DNA from: Fictibacillus phosphorivorans
Lineage (GTDB): Bacteria > Bacillota > Bacilli > Bacillales > Fictibacillaceae
Direction of reading: 5' to 3'
Assembly (NCBI RefSeq): GCF_007673525.1
Contig: NZ_VDZU01000003.1
Span: 1-61,075 of the forward strand
DNA length: 61,075 nucleotides
Shown here: one piece after another, positions 1 through 10,086 of the stretch
How positions within the stretch are numbered: position 1 is the stretch's first letter
How the letters are laid out: the number at the start of each line of letters is the position of its first letter
The notes under the pieces: generated by a model
What the model was told of the DNA's origin: nothing
Database searches by the model: none
The model's input: only the letters and a program-made list of their open reading frames with translations
Position numbers and translations under genes: made by a program

Positions 1-8
1 TGATTTTC

Positions 9-79
9 GACTTAATTGAGGTTCGTTCCGACTTAATTTACTCTCATTTTGACTTAATTTTGTACATTCAGACTTAATT
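9..79. repeat. 21-bp-phased word array 1 (word GACTTAATT)
   Basis: The nonamer GACTTAATT occurs perfectly four times, starting at 9, 30, 51 and 71, so spacings are 21, 21 and 20 bp. The intervening 11-12 bases are different in every unit. The array touches the left window edge and may continue beyond it. No gene overlaps it. It belongs to the same class as the arrays near 345, 17430, 35336, 55431 and 56986. Function unknown. Confidence 0.85.
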
Positions 80-150
80 AGACTACAGAGATACCCCACT
101 CCGTATGTTTTGAAGATCAGTTTCAGCCCCGAAACTCACCTACACCTCTC

Positions 151-182
151 AAAATAGAAAGAAGATGGCCACAGCCATCTTC
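151..182 (-). terminator. Hairpin with T-run on the minus strand
   Basis: GAAGATGGC (161-169) pairs with GCCATCTTC (174-182). Read on the minus strand the stem is followed by a T-rich tract (complement of 151-160), giving an intrinsic-terminator shape for leftward transcription. Its only possible client in the window is the tiny minus-strand reading frame at 222-323. Confidence 0.45.
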
Positions 183-221
183 CAACACGCGATATTCTTC
201 AGCAAAAGCTCTAAAAATCCA

Positions 222-323
222 TTAAAAAGCAATACTAGCTGATGCTTCAACCCTCTTTGAAGCCAAAAACTCATCCAAACGGCCCTGATCTTCCCTCCCA
301 AGCCCCAAATAAGATCTCCTCAT
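222..323 (-). CDS. Possible 33-aa minus-strand small protein
   Basis: A minus-strand frame runs from ATG at 323 to TAA at 222 and stays open upstream to at least a GTG at 347. The peptide starts MRRSYLGLGRED and ends in a mixed charged/hydrophobic stretch. No convincing ribosome binding site precedes the ATG. What favours it is the terminator-like hairpin 40 bases downstream on the same strand and a composition that looks translated rather than random. I do not recognise a family. It could equally be the remnant of a decayed gene. Confidence 0.2.
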   Translation of the reverse strand: MRRSYLGLGREDQGRLDEFLASKRVEASASIAF

Positions 324-344
324 CAACCCAAAGCCACATAATTT

Positions 345-412
345 CACGGTAATCGTGATTTTATTCACGGTAATCCTTCATATATTTACGGATAAGCTTC
401 ATAATTTCACGG
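345..412. repeat. 21-bp-phased word array 2 (word CACGGTAA/CACGGATAA)
   Basis: CACGGTAATC at 345, CACGGTAATC at 366, TACGGATAAG at 387 and CACGGATAAA at 408 are spaced exactly 21, 21 and 21 bp. Units 1-2 share the GGTAATC variant and units 3-4 share GGATAA, so neighbours resemble each other most. Bases between words are A/T-rich and unconserved. Upstream of the ctsR promoter, in a gene-free stretch. Confidence 0.85.
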
Positions 413-580
413 ATAAAATTTTTTATCAAATTTTCGACACCGACCGCCCCACAGACCAGCCACTTATAATATTCATCTCATCTTAACGCGTACATCCATC
501 CTCCTCCAAAAGCATCATCTTTTCGACAGAATCATACAGGTTAAGAAGGTAATCATGAGGCAATAATGGTGGATAGAGAT

Positions 581-610
581 TTGCATTTTCGGAAAAAGGC
601 AGGCTATAAT
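581..610 (+). promoter_or_regulatory. SigA-type promoter of the ctsR operon
   Basis: TTGCAT (581-586), an 18-bp spacer and a perfect TATAAT (605-610) lie about 45 bases before the ctsR start. The CtsR operator follows immediately, placing repression at the transcription start. The remaining bases 413-580 of this intergenic stretch show nothing I can name. Confidence 0.75.
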
Positions 611-618
611 ATAACTAT

Positions 619-635
619 AGTCAAAGTTAGTCAAA
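619..635 (+). promoter_or_regulatory. CtsR operator
   Basis: AGTCAAA-GTT-AGTCAAA is a direct heptad repeat with a 3-bp gap. It matches the known CtsR consensus (RGTCAAA NAN RGTCAAA) except that the gap reads GTT. It sits just after the -10 box and before ctsR, as expected for autoregulation of the class III heat-shock operon. A further GTCA follows at 636. Confidence 0.9.
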
Positions 636-654
636 GTCAGAAGGGGGAGGGGAA

Positions 655-1122
655 ATGAGGAATATTTCAGATGTAATTGAAAATTACTTAAAGCAAATTC
701 TCTCGAGCTCTAATGATCCGTCCATTGAAATTAAGCGGACAGATATTGCTGAAAGGTTTCAATGCGTGCCTTCTCAAATAAACTACGTCATTAACACGAG
801 ATTTACGATTGAAAAGGGGTTCGTAGTGGAAAGTAAAAGAGGTGGAGGAGGATATATTCGGATCATGAAGGTCCGTACCGAAAGCTCTGCCCACTTAATT
901 GATCACTTAACCACCTTGATTGGTGAGAGGATATCGCAAGGCAACGCAGAAAATGTAATAAAGAGACTTATGGAAGAGACGATCGTTTCAGAACGAGAAG
1001 CAAGACTTATGCTGAGCGTGATGGACAGATCTATTTTAAAACTTAATCTTCCAGAACGAGACGAATTACGAGCAGAATTATTAAAAGCTATGATAAAAAC
1101 GTTAAAATATCGAACCACATAG
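655..1122 (+). CDS. ctsR: Transcriptional repressor CtsR
   Basis: CtsR represses the clp heat-shock genes (its own operon, clpP, clpE) and is inactivated by heat and by the McsA/McsB/ClpC system. At 155 aa it has the usual length. An N-terminal winged helix-turn-helix (about 1-70) includes the glycine-rich wing RGGGG at 62-66, the thermosensing loop in the family; the C-terminal half is the dimerisation/stability domain. ATG at 655 follows a G-rich Shine-Dalgarno. First gene of ctsR-mcsA-mcsB-clpC, with its own operator directly upstream. Confidence 0.97.
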   Translation: MRNISDVIENYLKQILSSSNDPSIEIKRTDIAERFQCVPSQINYVINTRFTIEKGFVVESKRGGGGYIRIMKVRTESSAHLIDHLTTLIGERISQGNAENVIKRLMEETIVSEREARLMLSVMDRSILKLNLPERDELRAELLKAMIKTLKYRTT

Positions 1123-1158
1123 CCCTTTTTTTCATTCTATATAAAGGGAGGGAGCAGA

Positions 1159-1692
1159 ATGAATTGTGAAGAGTGCCATGAACGTGAAGCGTCATTGCAT
1201 TTTACAAAGATCATAAATGGGGAGAAAACTGAATTTCACATTTGTGAACATTGTGCCAAAGAAAAAGGAGAATTCTTGCCGGGGTCGAATTCTTTTTCCA
1301 TTCACCAATTGCTTTCTGGGCTTTTACACGGCGATGGACATGTCCCGAACACGCCATCATCCAACTTCATTCCGCCCTCATTAAGCTGTGAAAAATGCGG
1401 GATGAGTTATTATCAGTTTGCGAAGATCGGTCGCTTTGGGTGTGATAATTGCTACAAGGCGTTTGAATCGAAACTAAATCCTATTTTTAAAAGAGTTCAT
1501 GGTGGTAACACTTTGCATGCGGGAAAGATTCCACTCCGTGCAGGAAGCAGTATTCAAGAAAAAAAGCAGCTTCAGCAATTAAAGCAAGCTTTGCAGCAGT
1601 ATATATTAAATGAGGAATTTGAAAAAGCTGCTGAAACAAGGGATGTCATCAGAGAGATCGAGCACCGCTTGCAACAGGGGAGGGATACGTAA
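1159..1692 (+). CDS. mcsA: McsA, activator of protein-arginine kinase
   Basis: McsA binds and activates the arginine kinase McsB and helps inactivate CtsR under stress. The 177-aa product has CxxC pairs at C3/C6, C29/C32, C77/C80 and C95/C98, which form zinc-binding knuckles, and a C-terminal UVR-type helical motif (about 138-172) that contacts ClpC-type partners. It lies 36 bases after ctsR with a strong AAGGGAGGGAG ribosome site. Only 3 bases separate it from mcsB, fitting co-translation of the two partners. Confidence 0.96.
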   Translation: MNCEECHEREASLHFTKIINGEKTEFHICEHCAKEKGEFLPGSNSFSIHQLLSGLLHGDGHVPNTPSSNFIPPSLSCEKCGMSYYQFAKIGRFGCDNCYKAFESKLNPIFKRVHGGNTLHAGKIPLRAGSSIQEKKQLQQLKQALQQYILNEEFEKAAETRDVIREIEHRLQQGRDT

Positions 1693-1695
1693 CCG

Positions 1696-2763
1696 ATGTC
1701 TTTGGAACGATTTATCAGTGACGCAATCAGTCCCTGGATGAAACGGGAGGGGCCGGAATCGGATATAGTTCTATCGAGCCGTGTCCGACTTGCAAGAAAT
1801 ATTCATCAATATGTATTTCCCATCGCAGCAGATAAAGAATCAGCTCATGAAGTCATTTCAGCGATCTCGACTTGTATGAGCTCAGAAAATGAAGAAGAAG
1901 CAGAAAAGCTTGAAATGCTGATGATGGAGGAGTTAAAACCTGTTCAAAAACGGGTACTTGTTGAGAAACATTTGATCAGTCCCAATTTAGCAGAGCAAGC
2001 GAAATACGGTGCAGTTCTCATGAATGCAGATGAATCGGTCAGCATCATGGTGAACGAAGAAGATCATATACGCATCCAATGTTTAGCACCAGGGTTTCAA
2101 TTAGAAGAAGTGCTTCATCGGGCGAATGAGATCGATGATTTTATCGAAAAGAACGTTGATTATGCGTTTGATGAAAGACGAGGATATTTAACAAGCTGTC
2201 CGACGAATGTAGGAACTGGACTTCGTGCCTCTGTCATGATGCACCTTCCAGCTCTCGTACTCTCAAAAAAGATGAGCCGCATCATTCCAGCGATCAATCA
2301 GTTAGGGTTAGCGGTAAGAGGGATCTACGGGGAAGGTACCGAGGCGCAAGGAAACATTTTTCAAATTTCAAATCAGATGACACTAGGCAAGTCGGAAGAG
2401 GATATAATGGAAGATCTCGCAGGTGTCGTCATGCAGGTCATCCAACAAGAACGAGCAGCTCGTCAACAGCTGCAGGATGGATTGAAATTACAGCTTGAAG
2501 ACAAGTTATTCCGTTCATTGGGAACATTAGAGAATTGCCGGATCATCCAATCAAAAGAAGCTGCCAAGTGTTTATCAGATGTGCGGCTAGGCATTGATTT
2601 AGAAATTTTACCTGGCATTTCAAAAACGATCCTCAATGAGCTTATGATACTTACACAACCAGGTTTTCTTCAACAATATGCAGGTGAAGTTCTAACTCCA
2701 GAAGAACGTGACATAAGAAGAGCCACTTTAATCAGAGAAAGAATAAAATTGGAAAACCGATAA
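1696..2763 (+). CDS. mcsB: Protein-arginine kinase McsB
   Basis: McsB phosphorylates arginine side chains on proteins, marking them for ClpC-ClpP degradation, and acts on CtsR. The 355-aa sequence has the phosphagen-kinase fold: SSRVRLARN near 27-35 for nucleotide phosphate contacts and [13 protein letters not shown] near 167-179, with the catalytic-site cysteine of the family. The C-terminal [13 protein letters not shown] region is part of the phosphoarginine-sensing segment known for McsB. Full length, no sign of decay. Third gene of the operon. Confidence 0.96.
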   Translation: MSLERFISDAISPWMKREGPESDIVLSSRVRLARNIHQYVFPIAADKESAHEVISAISTCMSSENEEEAEKLEMLMMEELKPVQKRVLVEKHLISPNLAEQAKYGAVLMNADESVSIMVNEEDHIRIQCLAPGFQLEEVLHRANEIDDFIEKNVDYAFDERRGYLTSCPTNVGTGLRASVMMHLPALVLSKKMSRIIPAINQLGLAVRGIYGEGTEAQGNIFQISNQMTLGKSEEDIMEDLAGVVMQVIQQERAARQQLQDGLKLQLEDKLFRSLGTLENCRIIQSKEAAKCLSDVRLGIDLEILPGISKTILNELMILTQPGFLQQYAGEVLTPEERDIRRATLIRERIKLENR

Positions 2764-2777
2764 GGAGCGTGACGAGT

Positions 2778-5198
2778 ATGATGTTTGGTCGTTTTACTGA
2801 GAGAGCACAAAAAGTTTTAGCTTTAGCACAAGAAGAAGCGATTCGTTTAGGTCATAATAATGTGGGAACTGAACATATCCTGCTTGGACTGATCCGTGAA
2901 GGCGAAGGAATTGCAGCAAAAGCACTTCAAGTTCTTGGTCTAGGGCCAGAAAAGATTCAAAAAGAAGTGGAAACATTGATCGGCCGCGGTCAGGAAGCTG
3001 TTCAAACGATCCACTATACGCCTCGTGCCAAAAAAGTGATCGAACTTTCCATGGATGAAGCTCGTAAACTCGGACATTCATACGTGGGAACGGAACACAT
3101 TCTATTAGGCTTGATCCGTGAAGGAGAAGGCGTTGCAGCTCGTGTTCTCAACAACCTTGGTGTCAGCCTTAACAAAGCCCGTCAACAAGTGCTGCAGTTA
3201 CTAGGAAGCAATGAATCTTCTTCTAGTCATAGAGGTTCATCTGCTAGTGCCAACACACCTACGTTAGACAGCTTAGCGCGAGATCTAACAGCGATTGCTC
3301 GTGAAGGTACACTAGACCCAGTAATCGGGCGTGCGAAAGAAATTCAGCGTGTTATTGAGGTTCTAAGCCGCCGTACGAAGAACAATCCTGTATTGATAGG
3401 TGAGCCTGGTGTTGGTAAAACAGCTATCGCTGAAGGTTTAGCGCAGCAGATCATCAATAACGAAGTGCCAGAAACACTTCGTGATAAGCGTGTAATGACG
3501 CTTGATATGGGTACAGTTGTAGCTGGAACGAAGTACAGAGGTGAATTTGAAGACCGTCTAAAAAAAGTGATGGATGAGATCCGCCAAGCGGGCAACATCA
3601 TTCTATTCATCGACGAACTTCATACACTTATCGGTGCAGGTGGAGCAGAAGGTGCGATTGATGCATCCAACATTCTAAAGCCAGCTCTTGCTCGCGGTGA
3701 ACTTCAATGTATCGGTGCTACAACCCTTGATGAGTATAGAAAATATATTGAAAAAGATGCAGCGCTTGAGCGTCGTTTCCAGCCGATCACAGTTAACGAG
3801 CCGACGAAGGATGAGAGTATTCAAATTCTTCAAGGACTTCGCGATCGTTATGAAGCTCACCACCGTGTAACGATTACGGATGAAGCGATTGAAGCATCTG
3901 TTCAGTTATCTGATCGTTACATCTCAGATCGTTTCTTACCAGATAAAGCGATTGATCTTATTGATGAAGCGGCTTCAAAAGTTCGTCTTCGTTCATATAC
4001 AGCTCCACCGAACTTAAAAGAGCTTGAACAAAAGCTCGAGGAAGTTCGTAAAGAGAAGGATGCGGCTGTTCAGAGTCAAGAATTTGAAAAAGCGGCTTCA
4101 CTTCGAGATTCTGAGCAACGCCTTCGTGAAGAGTTAGAAAAGACGAAGGATGTTTGGAAAGAGAAGCAAGGTAAAGAAAACACAGAAGTAACACCAGAAG
4201 ATATCGCGCAAGTAGTATCGTCTTGGACGGGAGTTCCGGTTTCCAAACTTGCTGAAGAGGAAACAGAACGCCTTCTGAAGATGGAAGAGATTCTGCATGA
4301 TCGCGTTATCGGTCAATCAGAGGCTGTTACGGCAATCTCTAAGGCTATCCGAAGAGCACGTGCTGGACTTAAAGATCCGAAGCGTCCGATCGGCTCATTC
4401 ATCTTCTTAGGACCAACAGGTGTTGGTAAAACTGAGCTTGCAAGAGCTGTTGCTGAGACACTATTTGGCGATGAAGATGCGATTATTCGTATCGATATGT
4501 CCGAGTACATGGAGAAGCATACAACATCTCGTCTCGTTGGATCACCTCCAGGCTATGTTGGACACGAAGAAGGCGGCCAGTTAACAGAAAAAGTTAGAAG
4601 AAAGCCTTACTCTGTTATCTTGCTTGATGAGATTGAAAAAGCGCATCCTGAAGTATTCAATATCTTACTTCAAGTGCTAGAAGATGGTCGTTTAACTGAT
4701 TCTAAAGGACGTACGGTTGATTTCCGTAACACGGTTGTGATCATGACTTCAAACGTAGGAGCGAGCACGCTTAAGCGTAACCGTTCTCTAGGATTTGCTG
4801 TTCATAACGAAGGTCAGAAGTACAATGACATGAAGTCTAAAGTGATGGATGAACTAAAACGTGCTTTCCGTCCAGAGTTCCTTAACCGTATTGATGAAAT
4901 CATCGTGTTCCATTCTCTAGAAAAAGAGCACTTACTAAGAATCGTTAGCCTGATGGCAGCATCACTGAAACAACGTTTAAGTGATCAAGGTATCGAGATC
5001 GAGTTAACACAAGCTGCGCTCGAAAAGATTACAGAAGAAGGATACGATCCAGATTACGGAGCTCGTCCGTTGCGTCGTGCCCTACAGCGTAAGATTGAAG
5101 ATCGATTATCTGAAGAGCTTCTAAGAGGAAATATCAACAAAGGGCAGACCGTTAAGATTGATGTTGACGAGAACGATTTTGTCGTCCAAACGGTCTAA
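2778..5198 (+). CDS. clpC: AAA+ unfoldase ClpC
   Basis: ClpC unfolds substrates, including arginine-phosphorylated ones, and feeds them to ClpP; it also controls competence and sporulation factors in Bacillus. Two Clp_N repeats (about 1-145) are followed by AAA+ domain 1 with GEPGVGKT, a UVR-like middle helix (about 415-450), AAA+ domain 2 with GPTGVGKT, and a ClpP-docking tripeptide LGF. I chose ATG at 2778 over GTG at 2769 because the Shine-Dalgarno AAGGAG (762-767 of this kilobase) is then properly spaced and the product starts MMFGRF as in homologues; 806 aa. Confidence 0.96.
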   Translation: MMFGRFTERAQKVLALAQEEAIRLGHNNVGTEHILLGLIREGEGIAAKALQVLGLGPEKIQKEVETLIGRGQEAVQTIHYTPRAKKVIELSMDEARKLGHSYVGTEHILLGLIREGEGVAARVLNNLGVSLNKARQQVLQLLGSNESSSSHRGSSASANTPTLDSLARDLTAIAREGTLDPVIGRAKEIQRVIEVLSRRTKNNPVLIGEPGVGKTAIAEGLAQQIINNEVPETLRDKRVMTLDMGTVVAGTKYRGEFEDRLKKVMDEIRQAGNIILFIDELHTLIGAGGAEGAIDASNILKPALARGELQCIGATTLDEYRKYIEKDAALERRFQPITVNEPTKDESIQILQGLRDRYEAHHRVTITDEAIEASVQLSDRYISDRFLPDKAIDLIDEAASKVRLRSYTAPPNLKELEQKLEEVRKEKDAAVQSQEFEKAASLRDSEQRLREELEKTKDVWKEKQGKENTEVTPEDIAQVVSSWTGVPVSKLAEEETERLLKMEEILHDRVIGQSEAVTAISKAIRRARAGLKDPKRPIGSFIFLGPTGVGKTELARAVAETLFGDEDAIIRIDMSEYMEKHTTSRLVGSPPGYVGHEEGGQLTEKVRRKPYSVILLDEIEKAHPEVFNILLQVLEDGRLTDSKGRTVDFRNTVVIMTSNVGASTLKRNRSLGFAVHNEGQKYNDMKSKVMDELKRAFRPEFLNRIDEIIVFHSLEKEHLLRIVSLMAASLKQRLSDQGIEIELTQAALEKITEEGYDPDYGARPLRRALQRKIEDRLSEELLRGNINKGQTVKIDVDENDFVVQTV

Positions 5199-5230
5199 CT
5201 TTTACCACATATGAGAATATCCTACAAAAG

Positions 5231-5262
5231 ACCCGGAAGACAGACATGTCCTCCGGGTTTTT
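5231..5262 (+). terminator. Terminator of the ctsR-clpC operon
   Basis: ACCCGGAAGACA (231-242) pairs with TGTCCTCCGGGT (247-258), with one mismatch and a short loop, followed by a run of T. It lies 33 bases after the clpC stop. Bases 5263-5423 after it are A/T-rich and show no gene or clear promoter. Confidence 0.9.
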
Positions 5263-5423
5263 GTCGAAATAATCTTGCCTGTTCGCCTTTTTTTGCAGAG
5301 CTCAAATGGAAGTAGTTGTTAGGTTTTATGTTATGATATTAGTGAATAAATCTTGATATTTTCAGTATTTAACTTTCTTGAATTAGAAAGGCGTTTCCAT
5401 ACTCATGGTTGCTCTTAGGAGTG

Positions 5424-5611
5424 GTTGCTTTCCGTTACAGGTGTTCGCTTTCCGCGGGGCGTGCGGTGAGCCCCCTGCCGCTTTGCGCCTTTAGGGGTCT
5501 CTCCTGCCCACTCGTCCCGCAGGACAAGGAATGCTTCGGCAGCGACACATCGCACGAAGAAAATTTGAAGTGTAATTTTCGAGGAGTCTCACACCTTCCA
5601 CTCCAATCAAC
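5424..5611 (+). repeat. Dispersed palindromic repeat, copy A, with 61-bp insertion
   Basis: This is a member of the ~128-bp family described at 50888-51015. Ends are GTTGCTT and AATCAAC. The core GCGGG/CCCGC stem and the CGC-TTT-GCG apex are present. Relative to other copies it holds 61 extra bases (about 5525-5585) flanked by AGGA on both sides, so the insertion looks like it created a 4-bp direct duplication. The inserted segment itself has the inverted pairs CTTCG/CGAAG and AAAATT/AATTTT. Lies between the clpC terminator and radA. Confidence 0.85.
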
Positions 5612-5726
5612 CTTTCCATGAAGTTTTTTAAAAGTATCAATTTCTCGAAGCGTCTGAAACTAGAAACTAAAGGTTATGAAATAGATAGATATTAAAGTGT
5701 TAAGTTTTGAAGAGGAGTTTTTATAG

Positions 5727-7103
5727 ATGGCTAAAGTAAAATCAATCTTTCTTTGCCAAGATTGCGGTTATGAATCACCGAAATGGATGGGGAAATGTCC
5801 CGGTTGCCATGCGTGGAACACGATGGTGGAGGAAACGATTCGTCCTGAAAAAAACATAAGAGGGTTAAGTTCTGGGGGAGATAAGAACGTAAAGCAGAAA
5901 CCTCAGTCGATAGCGGATGTGAAAAGCGAGCAAGAGCCGCGAATACCAACAAACTATCAGGAGTTCAACCGTGTACTAGGTGGAGGAATCGTTCCAGGTT
6001 CAATGGTTTTAGTTGGTGGAGACCCCGGAATAGGTAAGTCCACCCTGTTGCTGCAAACATCAGCACAGCTCGCAAAAAAAGGAGAGCGTGTTCTATACAT
6101 ATCTGGTGAGGAATCTGTGAAACAGACGAAGCTGCGTGCCGATCGTTTAGAGATCGACGCAAAGGACTTATTTGTTTTGGCAGAAACAGATTTAGAACTG
6201 ATCGAACAGGCGATGTCTGATGTGATGCCTTCTGTGATGATCATCGATTCGATTCAAACCGTTTATCGAGCTGAAGTCACTTCGGCTCCTGGAAGTGTAT
6301 CGCAAGTACGAGAGTGTACATCGCATTTGATGCGAATGGCGAAAACAAAAGGTATCGCTGTATTTATTGTAGGACATGTTACAAAAGAAGGAAATATCGC
6401 GGGTCCGCGTCTTTTAGAGCACATGGTAGATGCCGTATTGTACTTTGAGGGTGAACGGCATCACACTTTCCGAATCTTAAGAGCAGTTAAGAACCGTTTT
6501 GGCTCTACGAATGAAATCGGTGTTTTTGAAATGAAAGAAGTAGGTCTGGAAGAAGTATTAAATCCTTCTGAAATCTTTTTAGAAGAACGTTCCAAAGGGG
6601 CAGCGGGTTCGACCGTAGTTGCTTCTCTCGAAGGGACTCGACCGATGTTAGTAGAGCTTCAGGCACTAATATCGCCAACAAGCTTTGGTAATCCTAGAAG
6701 GATGGCTACTGGTATCGATCATAACCGCGTCTCACTGCTTATGGCCGTTTTAGAAAAGAGAGTCGGGTTGCTGCTTCAGAACCAGGATGCTTATCTAAAC
6801 GTTGCGGGCGGTGTCCGTCTGGATGAGCCGGCGATCGACCTTGCAGTTGCGATCAGCATCGCATCAAGCTTTCGCGATTCACCAACCAAGCCAACAGATG
6901 TTATGATTGGAGAAATAGGATTAACGGGAGAGGTTAGAAGAGTTTCCCGTATCGAGCAGCGCGTACATGAAGCTGCGAAGTTAGGTTTTACGCGAGCTAT
7001 TATACCTGATAAAAATATCGGTGGCTGGACGGTTCCAAAAGGAATTCAAGTCGTCGGAGTATCGACCGTTTATGAGGCATTACAAGCAGCGTTAGGAGGG
7101 TAA
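5727..7103 (+). CDS. radA: DNA repair protein RadA (Sms)
   Basis: RadA is a hexameric RecA-like branch-migration helicase acting in recombination and repair; in Bacillus it also works with DisA. The 458-aa protein has a C4 zinc finger (C10, C13, C24, C27), a RecA-type Walker [10 protein letters not shown] near 97-105, the family-specific KNRFG motif, and a C-terminal Lon-protease-like domain. ATG at 5727 follows GAGGAG. It is 8 bases ahead of disA, the standard Bacillus pairing. No clear promoter was found in the repeat-bearing gap upstream. Confidence 0.97.
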   Translation: MAKVKSIFLCQDCGYESPKWMGKCPGCHAWNTMVEETIRPEKNIRGLSSGGDKNVKQKPQSIADVKSEQEPRIPTNYQEFNRVLGGGIVPGSMVLVGGDPGIGKSTLLLQTSAQLAKKGERVLYISGEESVKQTKLRADRLEIDAKDLFVLAETDLELIEQAMSDVMPSVMIIDSIQTVYRAEVTSAPGSVSQVRECTSHLMRMAKTKGIAVFIVGHVTKEGNIAGPRLLEHMVDAVLYFEGERHHTFRILRAVKNRFGSTNEIGVFEMKEVGLEEVLNPSEIFLEERSKGAAGSTVVASLEGTRPMLVELQALISPTSFGNPRRMATGIDHNRVSLLMAVLEKRVGLLLQNQDAYLNVAGGVRLDEPAIDLAVAISIASSFRDSPTKPTDVMIGEIGLTGEVRRVSRIEQRVHEAAKLGFTRAIIPDKNIGGWTVPKGIQVVGVSTVYEALQAALGG

Positions 7104-7111
7104 AGTATATT

Positions 7112-8185
7112 ATGGATCATGCGATTAAAGAAGCAATCATAAGCCAAATGCTACAGCTAGTTGCTCCCGGAACACCACTACGGGAAGGGATTGACAACGT
7201 ACTGCGAGCGAACACAGGTGGACTGATCGTTGTTGGATATAACGATAAAGTAAAAGAAATCGTTGATGGAGGTTTCTCTATTAACTGCAAATACTCACCA
7301 GCATCTCTATATGAACTTGCTAAGATGGATGGTGCGATCATTTTAAACGAAGATGCTGTTAAGATTCTGTATGCGAACACACAACTGATTCCAGATACGG
7401 TTATTCCGTCAACAGAAACGGGGATCCGTCACAGAACGGCAGAACGTGTTGCGCGTCAAACAGGTAACCTTGTGATCTCCATTTCTCAACGTCGTAACGT
7501 AATCACTTTGTATCAGGGGATGATTCGTTATTCGTTAAAAGAGATCGGTGTGATCTTGACGAAAGCGAATCAAGCGATTCAAACGCTTGAGAAATATAAA
7601 GTTGTTTTCGACCAAAGTGTTACGAACCTTGGCGCTCTAGAATTTGAAGAATTAGTGACTTTCCAAGAAGTTACACAAGTTATTCACAGAATTGAGATGG
7701 TTTTACGCATAAAAAATGAGATTATTAAATATGTTAATGAACTTGGTGTTGAAGGAAGGCTAATTCGAATCCAGATGGAGGAGCTTGTTTCAAACATCGA
7801 GGAAGAAGCACTGCTTTTAATCAAGGACTATATGAAAGATCGTGAAAGTGATCCTTATGCGATTCTTCGCCAATTGAACAAACTATCATCTGAAGAATTG
7901 TTCGATGAATCCGTTATTATGAAACTTTTAGGCTTCTCAGCCGGTATGAATATGCAGGATGAGACGATTCATCCACGCGGTTACCGTATTCTTGGCAAGA
8001 TTCCAAGGCTTCCAGCGGTTATTATCGAAAATCTGACAGATGCATTTGAAAACCTTCCGCAAATTTTGCGCGCGTCCATTGATGAATTGGACGAGGTAGA
8101 GGGTATCGGTGAGATCCGTGCCAAAAAAGTAAAAGAAGGTCTAAAACGCATTCAGGAACAGCTTTTCGTCGATCGTCATATCTAG
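7112..8185 (+). CDS. disA: DNA-integrity scanning diadenylate cyclase DisA
   Basis: DisA makes cyclic di-AMP from two ATP and patrols DNA, slowing synthesis and delaying sporulation when it meets branched structures. The 357-aa sequence has the DAC-domain motifs DGA (73-75) and G-IRHR (104-108), a helical spine in the middle, and a C-terminal helix-hairpin-helix DNA-binding domain ([15 protein letters not shown]). All catalytic motifs are intact. Likely co-transcribed with radA. Confidence 0.97.
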   Translation: MDHAIKEAIISQMLQLVAPGTPLREGIDNVLRANTGGLIVVGYNDKVKEIVDGGFSINCKYSPASLYELAKMDGAIILNEDAVKILYANTQLIPDTVIPSTETGIRHRTAERVARQTGNLVISISQRRNVITLYQGMIRYSLKEIGVILTKANQAIQTLEKYKVVFDQSVTNLGALEFEELVTFQEVTQVIHRIEMVLRIKNEIIKYVNELGVEGRLIRIQMEELVSNIEEEALLLIKDYMKDRESDPYAILRQLNKLSSEELFDESVIMKLLGFSAGMNMQDETIHPRGYRILGKIPRLPAVIIENLTDAFENLPQILRASIDELDEVEGIGEIRAKKVKEGLKRIQEQLFVDRHI

Positions 8186-8280
8186 TGGAAACTTCCTCTG
8201 AAAAAAAAGGAATTTTCTATCTTTTACACGTTTTTAATACGGTCATTTTGTAAATAATGATTAGGGGAGGTGAATCAGGC

Positions 8281-9372
8281 ATGCTAAAAAGAATTGTTCA
8301 GCTATTTTTCATTGTAATAGGTGGCATGCTCGGCTATCTATATATACCAGATCTTATTCGTGTACTTAACTTCGGTGATCTTCCGAATCAGGTAACATCC
8401 CCATATGTCGGGGCAGTGATTGGTGCACTTATACTTTTTTTATCTACATTTTGGCTGTCAGATTACGTAGTAGGATTAATCCGCTGGGCTGAGGAAACAG
8501 TTGTAAAGGCTCCGGCTACTGACCTTTTATCTGGAACGATGGGGCTGATCATCGGACTGATCGTCGCATTTTTAATCCAGTCACCGTTAAGTTCTATGGA
8601 TATTGTTGTGGTCAGCTCCATACTACCTATCGCTATTACATTCCTTCTCGGTTATTTAGGCTTTCAGGTAGGTTTTAAAAAGAGAGATGAGTTGATTCAG
8701 CTGTTCTCATTGAAAAGCCAAGGAAAAGAGCGTAAAAAAGAAGCAGAGATCGAAAAGCCGAGTGGTAAGTATAAGATCCTAGATACGAGCGTCATTATCG
8801 ATGGTCGAGTGGCTGATATCTGTCAAACTGGCTTTTTAGAAGGTCCGCTCATTATTCCTCGTTTTGTATTAGAAGAATTACAATATATTGCGGATTCTTC
8901 AGATGTTCTAAAACGTAACAGAGGACGCCGAGGTCTGGATATTCTAAATCGAATTCAAAAAGAGCTTTCTATGAAAGTTGAAATCTATGAAGGTGACTTT
9001 GAAGAAGTTACGGAAGTGGATAGTAAGCTAGTAAAACTCGCTCAGTTGCTAACCGGTGTCGTCGTAACGAATGATTTTAACTTGAACAAAGTATGTGAAC
9101 TGCAAAACGTTGCAGTACTGAATATTAATGACCTAGCCAATGCGGTTAAACCGGTTGTTCTTCCGGGCGAAGAACTTGTAGTACAAGTGATCAAAGACGG
9201 AAAAGAACAGAGTCAAGGTGTAGGCTATCTGGACGATGGAACGATGATCGTCGTAGAAGATGGTCGTGATTATGTAGGCAAGACGATTGATGTTATCGTA
9301 ACTTCAGTACTCCAAACATCAGCGGGCAGAATGATTTTTGCTAAAAAGAAACTATTAGAAAAAGCATTGTAA
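8281..9372 (+). CDS. yacL: Membrane PIN/TRAM-domain protein YacL
   Basis: The 363-aa product starts with about four hydrophobic membrane segments (1-135), continues with a PIN nuclease-like domain ([11 protein letters not shown] near 165-175, acidic residues conserved) and ends in a TRAM RNA-binding domain. The family is conserved in Firmicutes but its substrate is not firmly known; membrane-anchored RNA cleavage is an inference. I placed the start at ATG 8281, after GGGGAGGTG, rather than the upstream ATG at 8257, since homologues begin MLKRIVQ. Confidence 0.9.
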   Translation: MLKRIVQLFFIVIGGMLGYLYIPDLIRVLNFGDLPNQVTSPYVGAVIGALILFLSTFWLSDYVVGLIRWAEETVVKAPATDLLSGTMGLIIGLIVAFLIQSPLSSMDIVVVSSILPIAITFLLGYLGFQVGFKKRDELIQLFSLKSQGKERKKEAEIEKPSGKYKILDTSVIIDGRVADICQTGFLEGPLIIPRFVLEELQYIADSSDVLKRNRGRRGLDILNRIQKELSMKVEIYEGDFEEVTEVDSKLVKLAQLLTGVVVTNDFNLNKVCELQNVAVLNINDLANAVKPVVLPGEELVVQVIKDGKEQSQGVGYLDDGTMIVVEDGRDYVGKTIDVIVTSVLQTSAGRMIFAKKKLLEKAL

Positions 9373-9390
9373 CGAACGGTGGGGAAGCAC

Positions 9391-10086
9391 GTGAATTATT
9401 GGACAGTCATTCCTGCTGCAGGACAAGGTAAACGAATGAAAGCTGGCATCTCAAAGCAGTGGATCGAGCTTTTAGGAAAACCAGTCCTCGCTCACACACT
9501 TGATGTGTTTGAAAAAGATTCAAATTGCGAGGGAGTCATCTTGGTCGGTAGTGAAAAGGAATTGCAGCAGATGCAATATTTTGTAGAGTCGTTCCAATAT
9601 CAAAAAGTGCGCAAAATCGTTCCAGGCGGAAAAGAGCGTCAGCAAAGTGTTTATGAGGGTTTGAAGTTCGTACCTACTGATGCAGATCTCGTCCTCATTC
9701 ATGATGCAGCGCGTCCTTTCATCACACACGATTCTATTTTACAACTAGTTAACACGGCACGAGATACCGGCTCTGCCGTGTTAGCTGTTCCTGTGAAGGA
9801 CACAGTTAAGCGGGTAATCGAGAATCAAGTGGAAGAAACGATCGACCGTTCCAGCTTGTGGGCTGTTCAAACCCCGCAAGCTTTTCGTCTTTCTATCGTA
9901 ATGGATGCACACAAGAAAGCAGACGAAGAAGGCTATATTGGAACGGATGACGCAAGCCTAGTAGAACGAATTGGACGAACAGTCGCTATTGTAATGGGAG
10001 ACTATCATAATATAAAATTAACTACGTCTGATGACTTGTTATTTGGACAAGCCATTTTGTTAGAGAGACAGGGGGAAAAAGCATGA
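9391..10086 (+). CDS. ispD: 2-C-methyl-D-erythritol 4-phosphate cytidylyltransferase IspD
   Basis: IspD transfers CMP from CTP to MEP, the third step of the non-mevalonate isoprenoid pathway. The nucleotidyl-transferase signature PAAGQGKRM is near the N-terminus, and HDAARPF and the DxxLxE-like C-terminal region are present. GTG at 9391 is preferred to GTG at 9379 because GGTGGGGA lies 6-7 bases before it; this gives 231 aa. The stop overlaps the ispF start (ATGA), indicating translational coupling of consecutive pathway enzymes. Confidence 0.93.
   Translation: MNYWTVIPAAGQGKRMKAGISKQWIELLGKPVLAHTLDVFEKDSNCEGVILVGSEKELQQMQYFVESFQYQKVRKIVPGGKERQQSVYEGLKFVPTDADLVLIHDAARPFITHDSILQLVNTARDTGSAVLAVPVKDTVKRVIENQVEETIDRSSLWAVQTPQAFRLSIVMDAHKKADEEGYIGTDDASLVERIGRTVAIVMGDYHNIKLTTSDDLLFGQAILLERQGEKA

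Noticed and set aside
1..654. Replication-origin-like iterons at the left end
   Set aside because: Direct repeats suggested iterons, but no initiator gene or A/T-rich unwinding element accompanies them and similar arrays occur at four other unrelated gaps.
5409..5621. 70-codon frame between clpC and radA
   Set aside because: It lies wholly over repeat copy A and has no ribosome site; similar frames appear over other copies only because the element is GC-rich.
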